A stretch of DNA of 64,000 nucleotides from assembly GCA_023053685.1 (NCBI GenBank), contig JALIGW010000003.1, forward strand, positions 137,327,126 to 137,391,125, read 5' to 3'. Source of the stretch: Diadophis punctatus similis (Eukaryota; Chordata; Lepidosauria; Squamata; Dipsadidae). Below are positions 27,202 through 39,200 of the stretch, piece after piece. Position numbers and translations under genes: made by a program. Below the pieces are notes generated by a model. The model worked only from the letters and a program-made list of their open reading frames with translations, was not told where the DNA came from and did no database searches. Numbering within the stretch: position 1 is the first letter of the stretch; the number at the start of each line of letters is the position of its first letter.

Positions 27202-30200
27202 TTTTATATGCAATTAAATTATCATTTAATGAAGGTTCTTACCTCACAACTTTATCAGAACCTAGAGAATTAAAAGAAACTTTGATATATTTCCAGATAT
27301 TTAATCAAGATTGGGAAAGTCTTAACAGTAACTTTATTTATAGGACTCCTACATCCTCCTGCAGAAATTCATCTGCTATTCTTCAGGGTATGGTCTTTTG
27401 TTCTGGGCATACATCCAACTAAACCACTGGGCTCCAGGAGCCAATCATTTTTAGTTTTTAGATAAGTATAGGCACCCAGACTTTTTAAAAAAAATAAAAT
27501 GAAGCCAAAGTCTGATTTTGTTTTGCTTTACAACATGCCAACTTCCCGTTTTTAGAAACCAACCAACAAAACTTTGAACATTTCAGGTGACCACAAGATT
27601 TCTTACCTGCTGGGGTTCTTGATAACGTGAGGCCAACCAAAGAAATGCCCTTTGAGCTTGGAAAGCGGCATGAACCATTTCTGCCTATGAAAAAGGAATA
27701 AGCAAGGGAATAATAAGCTATGAATTGAAAGTATTAAAAACAAACACTTTTAAGAGGACTTTCTCTACCTGAAACTGTTATGATCCCTTAATTAAAGCTA
27801 TCCAAATCTCTTTGATCTGCAAATCCTATTTATCTAAACCCATGTACTCTAACCAAGCTACAGTGTGGCTTCTAGTACCTGCTAGCAGAGCAGCACTCTT
27901 CATAATATAGAAGTAAAGGTAACATTTTACCTTTCATCCATTCATCAAGTTCATCCATTTTTATACATTTCTGGCAGAAACCATTTCTGCTTTCATCCAT
28001 TTCTTTTCACCTGTGATCTCTTTCCTTGTGCTGCAATTTGTGGGTAAGCTTAATACAGGTTGACGTATGACCACAATTCAGTCCAAAATTTATGTTGTTA
28101 AACGAGACATTTGTTAAGTGAGTTTTGCCCCATCTTTCTTGCCACAACTGTTAAGTGAATCACTACAATTGATAAGTTAATAACCGGTTGTTAAGTGAAT
28201 CTGGCTTCCCCATTGACTTTGCTTGTCAGAACGTCGCAAAATGACTTTGGGACACAGTAACGGTCATAAATAGGAACCAGTTGCCAATCATCTGAATTTT
28301 GTTCATGTGAATCTGGGCATGCTGCAATGGTCGTAAATGTGAAAAATGGTCATAAGTCACATATTTCAGTTGCTGTTGTAACTTTGAACAGTCACTAAAC
28401 TGTTGTATGTCGAGGGCTAGCTGTATATACGAGCACGATTTTTAATGTTTTATCTGCAATGATGTAGATATATATAACTTACAGAAAAAAGAGACATCAC
28501 TAGGTAAAAAATGTTAGAGCTCTGTTCAAACGATTGGGTATGCTAATATATGAACAAGCCACAAATCAATGTTATGTGTATATTGCTTTAAAAGCATTGT
28601 AGGCTGATTACTATAAAAGGAAGCAAGAGAGCATGCTCAGAATGTGATTGTGATCGTGTGTTCTGGAGTGCTGACTCTCTCTGCTGATTATCTCTGCTGC
28701 TTCACTGTTGAGTAATTGACTTTGTGTCTGTGTGAAAGTACTGTGAAGAGCTGCTGTGTAAAGAGTAACTATCTGTGATAGTATAGAACTGATTGTTAGC
28801 TGTAATCTTTGTTTGCTAGTTACAACAAAGATAGACAAGAAGATTCTTCGTATTGACTGACTTACTGTGTATGACTTGGACTTCCTGCTGAACTTTGCTA
28901 CTACTTTAAGTAAACTATTTGTATATACTAAACATATCTGTTTATTGACTGAATAGCATTCATATCAAACTGCAACAATCGCATTACGCTGTGCACGTGC
29001 TCAACAGCACAATAACTCCTTAACAAAACCAACAGACGTGTTTCTTTTTTCAATCTCATTTAAGAGAGTCAGTCAAAAAAATTTAAGTTAAAAATGTTGT
29101 CTATTTTTAATTTAAGAGAAAAGAAGAAAAGGGAAAACTATCATGTTTATAAGTTCATAAATTATAAATTGTATATCAAGGATAGAGAAATGTATTTCCT
29201 GTCTCACAATATTAGATCTTAGATTCTTCCAATAAATTATATACAGGGCAACCGGAGGAAAACATTTTGCACATCCTGTGTAATTTATTTGTAATTTGTT
29301 TTCCTCTATTATCCTTTTGTATGCCATCATCACTTCAACCTTCATATCATTCAATATCAGTTCAAACTGTTGACAAGCACATTTAAAGGGAGCCATAGAA
29401 ACTCTTCATTCCAAAATAAACATGAACAATTGTATCACAATGGCATTGTGAAAAAAAGCTCAACGTGTAAATCGTTTCAATGAACCTCTGTATAAATGGC
29501 TCTGCGGTGGCTTTAGAAAAACACCGGGCAAATCTATGTCAAAGGAGACTGAACTAGCATATATCCTGATTTCCTGAATGAAGGGTAATCAACTGAAACT
29601 AAACCCAGACAAGACAGAATTGTTCTTGATTAGAACGATAGCATGCTGAGTGTGCCCGTTCATCCAAATCTAGACTGACTCACATTTCTCTAAAAAAGAT
29701 CAGAGGGATGGGATAAAGCAAAACAAAAAGAAATCATCACCCAAGATACGTTGTTGCCTGAGAGGAAAGGCAATATGATGCCCACACATGTGTACACCTG
29801 CACAGCCTCCTGGTTTTCTGAGCTGAACAGATGGCTGAATTTTTCATTACTCAACAATGACGGGACAGCCTTCTCCATTGCAACTTCATGGCTTGAGGGT
29901 ATGAGACGATGGCTAGTTTCATATATGACTTCTTCTTATATCATGCTAAACCCTAACCAAGTTTGTTGGTTTGGGCTCTGCCTATTCTACCTAACCTTTG
30001 TTAAACAACCCATGATAACATGAGGTGTGAGTCCTGTGCCAGCAGCACATAGAGCCCCGCAGTTCTCTCCTTTTCAGAAGCTGTGGCCTCTCATTGTCTC
30101 TAATACTAAGGTCAGATATATTATACAGGTAGTCCACAACTTACAGCCACAATTGAGCCCAAAATTTATGTTAAGTGAGTTTTGCCCATTTTACGATTTT

Positions 30201-33200
30201 TTTTGCCACATTTGTTGTGAACTAACTTGAAAGGTGCTTTTTCAAGAGGCAACTGAACTTTCTGGTTTTTCTTTGAAGATGTTTCGCTTCTCATCCAAGA
30301 AGCTTCTTCAGACTTGAGAGCTGAAGAAGCTTCTTGGATGAGAAGCAAAAGGCATTCAAAGAAAAAACAAGAAAGTCCAGCTGCCTCCTGAAAAAGCACC
30401 TTTGGGACAACCATGACCTGGATGATGGAGTATCTGCATACCCAACTAACTTGTTAAGTTAGTCGCACAGTTGTTAAATGAATCTGGCTTCCCCTTTGAC
30501 TTTGCTTGTCAGAAGGTCATGAAAGAGGAACACATGACCCCGCGACATTGCAACCGTCATAAATGTGAACCAATTGTCAAGCATCCGAATGTAAATCACG
30601 TGACCATGGGGATGCTGCAACAGTCATAAGTCACTCTTTTCAGTGCCATTGTAACTTTGAACTGTCACTAAATGAACTGTTGTTAGGTAGAGGACCGCCT
30701 GCACTACAATAGCCACACCTTTTACTTGTTTTTAACACATGAGCACGTCCAACAGAGAAATTGTCGCTTGTTTCACTCGCACTTATTATTGCCAACGTTC
30801 CCTTGACAACTGTGGGTATCATTCCTTCTTCAGCCAAACTTGATACAGGTGCTTATTACCCACACATCTATCAAATCACCAGTTCAAGAAGTGGTTCAGA
30901 ATGAAGCCCTGACCTTTTGGAAGTTTTACATTGAGCTAATGGCTGCAGCTTATTCACCTAAGCCAGCTATAATTTATTTATTTATTTATTAGTGAGACTT
31001 ATATACCGCCTCATAGTGCAAGCACTAAGCAGTTTACACCATTAAGCAATATATAATTTACATTGCCCCCAACAATCTGGGTCCTCATTTTACCTACCTC
31101 GGAAGGCTGGAAGGCTAAGTCAACCCTGAGCCGGTGAAATTTGAACAGCTGAACTGCTGATCACAGTAGGCTAAAGTAGCCTGCAGTACTGCACTCTAAC
31201 TGCTGCGCCACCTCGGCTCTATGAGTTATGCTTTAAGCTTTGTAGCGCTTATTATAAATCTAACTCCCAAAATCATTAATTGAATTGTGATCTTTCAGAA
31301 AACTTACCTACTAATCAAGTAATTTAGGATGATATTTTTGCTATCAGCAAATATAACTTAAACACAGTCATCCATTCTGGGTTTTTTACTTTTCAAATAC
31401 TGTATATAAGGCGAGGTACAAACTTATGCAGACCTTGGCTGCTTTTTGCATGGTCCATAAAAACTTTAAGAAGGCTGAATAAGCGGGGAAAAGATCAAAA
31501 TTCAAATTTATTTATTACAGCTTTAAGGTCAGATTAGAAACAAGATATTGAATAAAAGAAGTATTACATTCTTATGGTTTTGTCTGACAAGGAAATAAAG
31601 AAACAAACTTTTGGTGATCCAACAGCTGCAATAGATTTTGCATGCATAATGAAATGCATAATGTGCTTCAAAAACAGACATGGACAAAACCTCAAGTAAC
31701 CTTGGTTTTAAGGGTGTCTTGGAAATTTTTAAAAGGTGAGATGGTTGGCACCCATTCCACCTCTTAAAGAAAATCCCAAATTCCTCCATAGCCCAATTTG
31801 GGGGGGACTAACTTTGTTGAGGGATCTGTGGCTGAAATAAACTTGCTGGTGTGTGCTATATGCAACATAGGCTGTAGTTTTTCATAGTCTGTGCCAAGCC
31901 AGAGCTCGAAGTTTCCACAATGGCTGGATTCAACAAGTTAAATTAAAAATAAAAATTATTATTCAAGATGGAGGGAACCATTTAAGAATTTAAAAAACCT
32001 TCCCACGACCTAATGTGTATTTTATATGTATGTATAAAGTGAGCATATTCTTAAAATGTGTGTTTTTATATGTGTGGGTGGGTGGCCACCAGCCCTGTCA
32101 ATTATTTTGGCCCCCAAAAAGTTCCATGTGAACTAGAATGATTTTTGATCCAAAAAAGTTGGTTTTCCTTTCAGTATAGGGTCCAGTAAATTAAATATAT
32201 TTTAATTAAAACACTTTATGCTTTGTTTTCCTATGCTTGATGTTTTCAAATTAACTGTTAACGTTTACTATTTCTAGACAGAATTTTAAAAACTACAGAT
32301 AAATAAACAACCCAAATACATTGTACCTATTAAATATCAATATCAATTAAATTCCTAATTCAACCGAGAACCCATTATAATTAAATAGATCACATTGGGT
32401 AAATTAAACTCACAAAGTTGAGCATGGTACTTAAAGTATGTCCATGTTAGTGAGACCTTACATATGTTTAACTTTAAAAGTTCCATTCAGTTCACTGGGT
32501 TTCTCCCCCAGTAATTATGCATAAGATTATGGTTAAAAATATTCTAAACATATTCCATAATATAATGTTTCCTCCAGTTAGTGAGGTATCTGACAGTTTT
32601 CTGAACAGGTGTTTTCTGAAACCAAATACAACTTTCTTTTCAACTACTGATATGAAAGAAGTAGCAGCTGTACATATAATACATGGGACATGTGGCCTAT
32701 AAGATATGTAGAAGAAAAACATTCCTTATTTGACTTGCTAAGGTAAAGCACAGATGCTGGATCAAGTTCATTCAGAGCCACCAGGGTCTCTATTTTACAA
32801 TGCAGCTTAAGTCAGTAAACTTTCAGAAAATCTGTTGCAGAGCTAAAGAAAAATAATGATATAAATACACTATGCAGGACGATTCCTAATGTCACTGCAC
32901 CACTATATGATACTATATCTAGTTATGTTACAAAATCAGATTTGATACTACCTGGTATTTTGGTAGTAATAGTAGTAATTATTATTGGTAATAATTTTGA
33001 TATGATTGGGGTTGGCGTTGATTCAGCTACACTCTCATTCATGAGTCTGTTGAAATCTTTCCTAAAAGATTTTCAAGTGATCTAGAACTGAATATTTGGA
33101 ATAAATATAAATTTAGTTAAACTGAATTTAAGTCTGAGAATGTGTTATATTGTAAATGGTCTTTCCATTTATATTCCTTCAAAAACATTTATAATTGAAT

Positions 33201-36200
33201 CACTTTCTCTGGCAAGCTTGTGTTAGATATTTACATTAAGTAAATTATAGTTGTCTATTGGGAAAGGTGGATTTAACTTTCTATACCAGGGGTCAGCAAC
33301 CCGCGGCTCTGGAGCCACATGTGGCTCTTTCATCCCTCTGCTGCGGCTCCCTGTCACCAGTCGGCTCCACAATTGATAGGGCTTTCGGTTAGGACAGGTG
33401 GAGGAAAAAGGTCGCCGCACAGGAGACTCTATGGTGGGGGAACCAGACTTCCGGTTGGCAGAGGAAAAAGGACGCCATGCTAGGAGGAGACTCTATGGTG
33501 GGGGAACCGGACTTCCGGTCGGCTCCAGAATTGAACGGGGGGGGGGGGGGCTTCCGGTTAGGACCTTTGTGGCTCTTTTGAGTGTTTAAGGTTGCCGACC
33601 CCTGTTCTATACATTTAACTCAGTTTTTGGCTAAAATATGGAAGTTCTGAATTGAACTCCTTTTTGAATTTGGTTTGACAGCTATTACTTCACCCCTTGA
33701 AATTTCAGCAAATACTAGGCTTTGGGGAGTCTAGAGGGAGTCAGTGGAAGACCCACATTTTTGTGAAAATTAAACCTCCATAATTAAAAATTAAAATAGA
33801 AATAAATACTTACATGAGTCTTTATATCACCATCAAGGATCTTGCTATTCTTTATAAACTCAGCTAGACTCTCATTCATGAGTCTGTCGAAAGCTTCAAC
33901 ATATGGTGCTAGCTCTGCGGGAAAAATGCTGAACTGAAAGAACTGGCCAAAATTTTACATTCATGGTCTTTATTTCACATTCTAAAATAAAAATCTCATA
34001 CAAACTGGAAAGCAGTTTGTAAACACAATGGCTGCAGAAGCAAACATAGCAAATCTATAGAATGGGCGTTTACTTACCGTTGATACGTCCGTTCTCGTTG
34101 GTTGAAGCCAGCATTCAGTGAGTGAGGGTTGTCCACAGCCAATCACATCAAGGGCTGAGTCTGTCAATCAAAAACTGAGCCTCTGTCCTCCTCCTCCTTG
34201 GATATTGGCCCAGTTTAGACGAAGCTGAAAGACAGACTTGACGTGGAAAGGAACAGTGTTAACCGAACAAAAAACAATACACTGCACCAATAGGAGAGTA
34301 AGTCACACCTCAGACTGCGGAATTAAGTAACAAAAAACTGGATTTATTAATACAACAAGTAGTAGAGCAAAAAACAGTGTAGAACGTATTCAATAAGAAC
34401 CAAAGAACATAAGGGAGGGTCTGAATGCTGGCTTCAACCAACGAGAACGGGCGTATCAACGGTAAGTAAATGCCCATTCTCCATTGGAGGTTGAAGCCAG
34501 CATTCAGTGAGGGACATACCCAAGCTACGAGTCCCGAGGGAGGGCAACTAAAGCAACCACTCCTCCCCAGTGTCTACTAGGACAGAGGCACAGCAACCTG
34601 TTGAAGCACTCGCCTGCCGAAGGCTGCCTCTGTAGAAGCATAAGAATCAATTTTATAGTGGCGTATGAACTGAGTAGGGGAAACCCAAGTAGCAGCCCTA
34701 CACACTTCCTCAAGTGAAGCCCGAGTCTTCCATGCAGCCGACGTAGCGGCGCTGCGGGTGGAATGGGCCGTGATAGTCTCTGGTACCGGCTTTCCAGCTG
34801 AGGTATAAGCTCTAGTGATTGTGGCTCTGATCCACCTCCCTATGGTAGGGGATGAAACCTTGAGCCCCATGGAACGGGGAAGGAAGGCAACAAACAAGGC
34901 CTCTGATTTACGAAAGGCCGAAGTACGGTTGATATAAGCCTTCAAGGCACGCCTCACGTCCAGAGTATGCCACTGACGCTCTCTAGGATGACGTGGGTGG
35001 GCACAGAAGGACGGGAGAATGATTTCCTGGGAACGGTGAAATAAGGAATTTACTTTGGGAAGGAAGGAAGGGTCTAGGCGGAGGACCACTCTGTCTGGAT
35101 GGAAAAGACAAAGGTCCTGCCGAATAGAGAGAGCTGAGAGCTCGGAGATACGTCTGGCTGATGTTATAGCCACAAGGAAAGCTACCTTGTAAGACAGGAG
35201 GCTAAGGGGCGCCTCTCTTAAAGGTTCAAAGGGGGGACCGGTTAGGGCCTCCAGGACCAGGGGTAGGTCCCAGGTGGGAAAACGGTGCACGACTGGCGGG
35301 CAGATGTTGGAGGCTCCTTTAAGGAACCTATGCACCGTGGGCACATGTGCCAGAGAGGGGCAATTTGGGCAGGAGAGAATGGTGGAAAGTGCGGCCAGTT
35401 GGCGTCTAAGGGTGTTAGGGGCCAACCCCAAATTTAGTCCTTTCTTGAGGAAACGGAGTAGGAGAGGAATGGGCACATAAAGAGGAGAGATACCCTCCAG
35501 TCTGCACCACTCACAGAAAGCCTTCCAGGTATTCTGATACACTCTGTTAGTGGAAGGACGCCTGGAGGCCAAGATGACTTCGATGGTGTCCAGATCATAA
35601 TGTTGTCGTTTTAAGACCTCCCGCTCAACCGCCATGCGGTCAAGCGTAACCACTGAGGGTCCGGGTAAACCACTTCCCCCTGTTGGAGCAGATCCGGAAG
35701 GGGGGGCAGTCTCCACGGGTGACCGCGGGAGAGGAAAAGGAGGTCCCCGAACCAAACCCTGCGTGGCCAGTGAGGGGCAATTAGAATCACCTCCGCAGAA
35801 TGTTTTAATATTTTCTGGATGACCCTGGAGAGCAGAGGGAGGGGAAGGAAGGCATACAGGAGTCCCTGGGGCCAAGGTGAGCGCAGGGCGTCGACTGCTT
35901 CTGCGCCTTCCGTCGGGAAGCGAGAGTAGAACCGGCTGAGCTGTGCATTCTGTGGGGTAGCAAACAGATCAATTAAAGGTAAACCAAATCTATGAACAAT
36001 ATCCTGAAACACCCCTGGATGTAGTTGCCATTCGGTCTGATCTAAATCACGACGGCTGAGCCAATCAGCCTGCTTGTTGGCTTCCCCTGAAATATATTCC
36101 GCTGAAAGGGAAATAAGGTGTTTCTCTGCCCACAGACCCAGGGACAAGGCCTCCTCAAGCAGGGCCGCTGAACGTGTTCCCCCTTGCCTATTAACATGTG

Positions 36201-39200
36201 CTTTGGCCGTGACATTGTCGGTGAGGACCAACACATGAGAACCTTCTATTCTAGTCTTAAAGCTCTTTAACGCTAAACGGATAGTGCGAAGTTCTAGTAG
36301 GTTAATGGGGCATTTGGATTCCTCCCTAGACCAGGTACCCTGGGCCAGTTGGCCCTGAATGTGTGCCCCCCAGCCTGAGAGGCTGGCATCTGTGGTTACT
36401 GTAATTCAATCTGGTAGGAGGAAGGAAGAGCCTTCTTCCAAGGCTGAGGATGTCCACCAGACTAGGGATTGTCTAACGTGAGAGGGCAAACGAACCCAAA
36501 CTGCAGGGGGGGACTGACCCGGGGGAATAAGGGGAAGTAAGAACCACTGCAATCTACGGGAGTGCAACCGTGCCCAGGGCACGATATCGATGCACGATAT
36601 CATTTTTCCCAGTAGTGTGGCCAACAGGACTAGAGAAACTGATGGACAGCGGTTGATATTACCTATGATGACCCTAATGCTGCCCTGTCGCTCGGGGGAT
36701 AGGAAAACCTTGCACTGCTGGGAATCTATAATTGAGCCCAAATGGAGAATTGAGGTACTAGGAACCAGACAGCTCTTACGGTGGTTTACCGAGAAGCCAT
36801 GTCGTTGGAGCTCGTCCAGCACTACTTGCACATGACGCTCTGCCAAGGACCTGGAAGAAGCCTGAAGCAGAATATCGTCCAGGTAGCACTGGACCCGAAC
36901 TCCTAAGGAACGAAGGTGAGCCTCCAATGCCGCCAAGATCTTTGTAAAGACTCGGGGGGCTGAGGAGAGGCCAAACGGGAGTGCTCGATACTGGAAGTGT
37001 CTTCCAGCAAGGCAGAAACCGAGAAACTTCCTGTCTGTAGGTGCTATGGGGATGTGGAGATATGCTTCGGATAGGTCCAAGGAGACCAGATAGTCACCCC
37101 TATGGATACCCCTGAGGATGGAACGTAGGGATTGCATTTTGAATTTGCGATATTTAACAAACTGGTTTAACCTTTTGAGATCCAGTATAGGTCGCCAATC
37201 CCCGGAGGGTTTAGGGACCAGAAAAAGTATTGAGTATACTCCTGCTCCCCTTTGTTCCCTAGGGACCGGTTCAATGGCCCTAATCTCCAGGAGATGGTGG
37301 ATGGCCTGTTCCATTAACCGGCGCTTTTCTGGAACTCCAGAAACATGACAGGGTATAAAACTTGGAGTGGGCCGTGACCAAAATTCCAATGATAACCCAA
37401 AACGGATAGTTTGTCTAACCCAGACGTCCTGAGTGGTCAATTCCCAGGTATCCGCAAACCTGGCTAGTCTACCTCCAATTGGGAAATCCTGAGATAAATT
37501 ATTTGCCTCATCTGGAAAACTTGTTACCCCATCCCCTATAGGGACGTTTGTAAGACCTGCCCCTGGCCGCTCTATCCTGGTAAAAGGACCTTTGGCCATA
37601 CTGACCTGGGGTTCGGGGCAGATTGGAACCCTGGTCAGCCGATCGAAAGGGCCGTCTAGGATATGGGTTATGACGGAAAGAACCTTTTTTGTTATAAGTT
37701 GGAAGGACCTTCCTACGATCCTTAGACTCCACCAGTAACGGGTCTAAAACCTCCCCAAAAAGGGATTGACCCGCAATCGGCTTAGATGCCAGGCGCCATT
37801 TTTGGCGAGCATCGGCAGTCCAGTTCTTGAGCCAGTTCACCCTGCGACCTGCGGTGGCAGCCGCAATGGATTTTGAAGAAAAGCGTGCTGCCCTGAGTGT
37901 AGCATCAGCAGTAAATTGAGTTGCAGCTATGACTTTATTGAGGTCTTGATGAATGCGAAGTTCTGATGAGGGGATCCACTCCTGGAGCTGGCGCAGCCAC
38001 AAGAGAGACGATCTGGCAAAGAAGGATGCAGAGCAGGAAGCGCGAACCGCCCAGGCCGAGGCATGGTGGGACTTTAGCAGGAGTTGTTCTAGTCGATGAT
38101 CATCCGGTTTCAGGAGCTCCTCAGCTTCCCCCGGTATGGGATTTGGAGAGTGGAGCGCAGCTACCGGAACATCCACCGATGGAGGGGAGAGTAGACCCGT
38201 CAGTTCAGCCGCCGTATTAAAGAATCTCTTGTCCTGCGCGGAAGGCATTGGTCCTGAGGTTGGAGCCACGAACTGTCGCTGCACGTTGTCCAGGAATATC
38301 TTGGGCGCTGGAATAACATCCAGCTCTGTCACCTGTTCTTCAAAAACCGGAACTTTGGATGAAGAAGTCGCAGCATCTGTTGTTACTGGAGCAGAGGCCA
38401 GGCCTGCTACATTCCTGGCCTTATGTAGTAACGACTTGAATAAGGCAGGTGGGAATAAGCCCACTGAAGTGGGTTGTTCTGGAGCGAGGCCTTCATCCTC
38501 TGATAGTGCTGTGGGATCACACTCACCCTCTTCCAGGGTGGCAGGTCTGATATCCTCACTGGAATCATCAGATGAGTCTTCAGCAATGGCTGCTCCCCTG
38601 AGGGACTGAGAATGTGCATGACTAGAAGGCCTAGATGGAATGGCCTGGGCAGAGGCCTGTATTTGCTGGAATCCAGCTAGGCACTGTTGCACTGTTGCTG
38701 CCATGACCATCTGCCAGCTTGGCTGATCAGGCTGATGTGAAGGGCCTGCCTGAGAAGTCAGGGAGCTGGAGGCCACACTAGCAGGGGGCCTAGCCGCCTG
38801 TGTCCAGTCTATGGTGGGAGCAGAGGCCACAGGGATATCTGGTCCAAATGCAGTAGCAATCTCCTGGGGATTTCCCTGGGCAGAGGAGACCAGGCCTCCT
38901 TCCCCCCAGACATTGGGGTCTAAGAGCGTAGGAGCTGGGGCATCCAGATTGTGGACCTGGGCCTGGATCACTACCTGGTGTTTTGGAGGTGCCATGGCCT
39001 CCTCTTGCTGATCCGCCCTGTCCACTATGCGCTGTAGCGCCCGATCACGCCTCCTCTCGTCGCGTTCTGCAGCCTTAGACCCTTGGGTCGATTTAGGCTG
39101 CTTGGCTTCTATCGGGGCAGGAGTAATCTCCTCCCCAGAATCGGGCCCTTTCTGCGTTCTTGCTGGCCTCTTCGGCTTCGCCGGAGCCTTCCCAGCCTCA

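Noticed and set aside
29112..29396. 94-codon minus-strand ORF with a [13 protein letters not shown] stretch faintly like dynein heavy-chain tails
   Set aside because: The resemblance is a few residues, with no neighbouring exon-like sequence or splice sites; a protein search would be needed to revive it.
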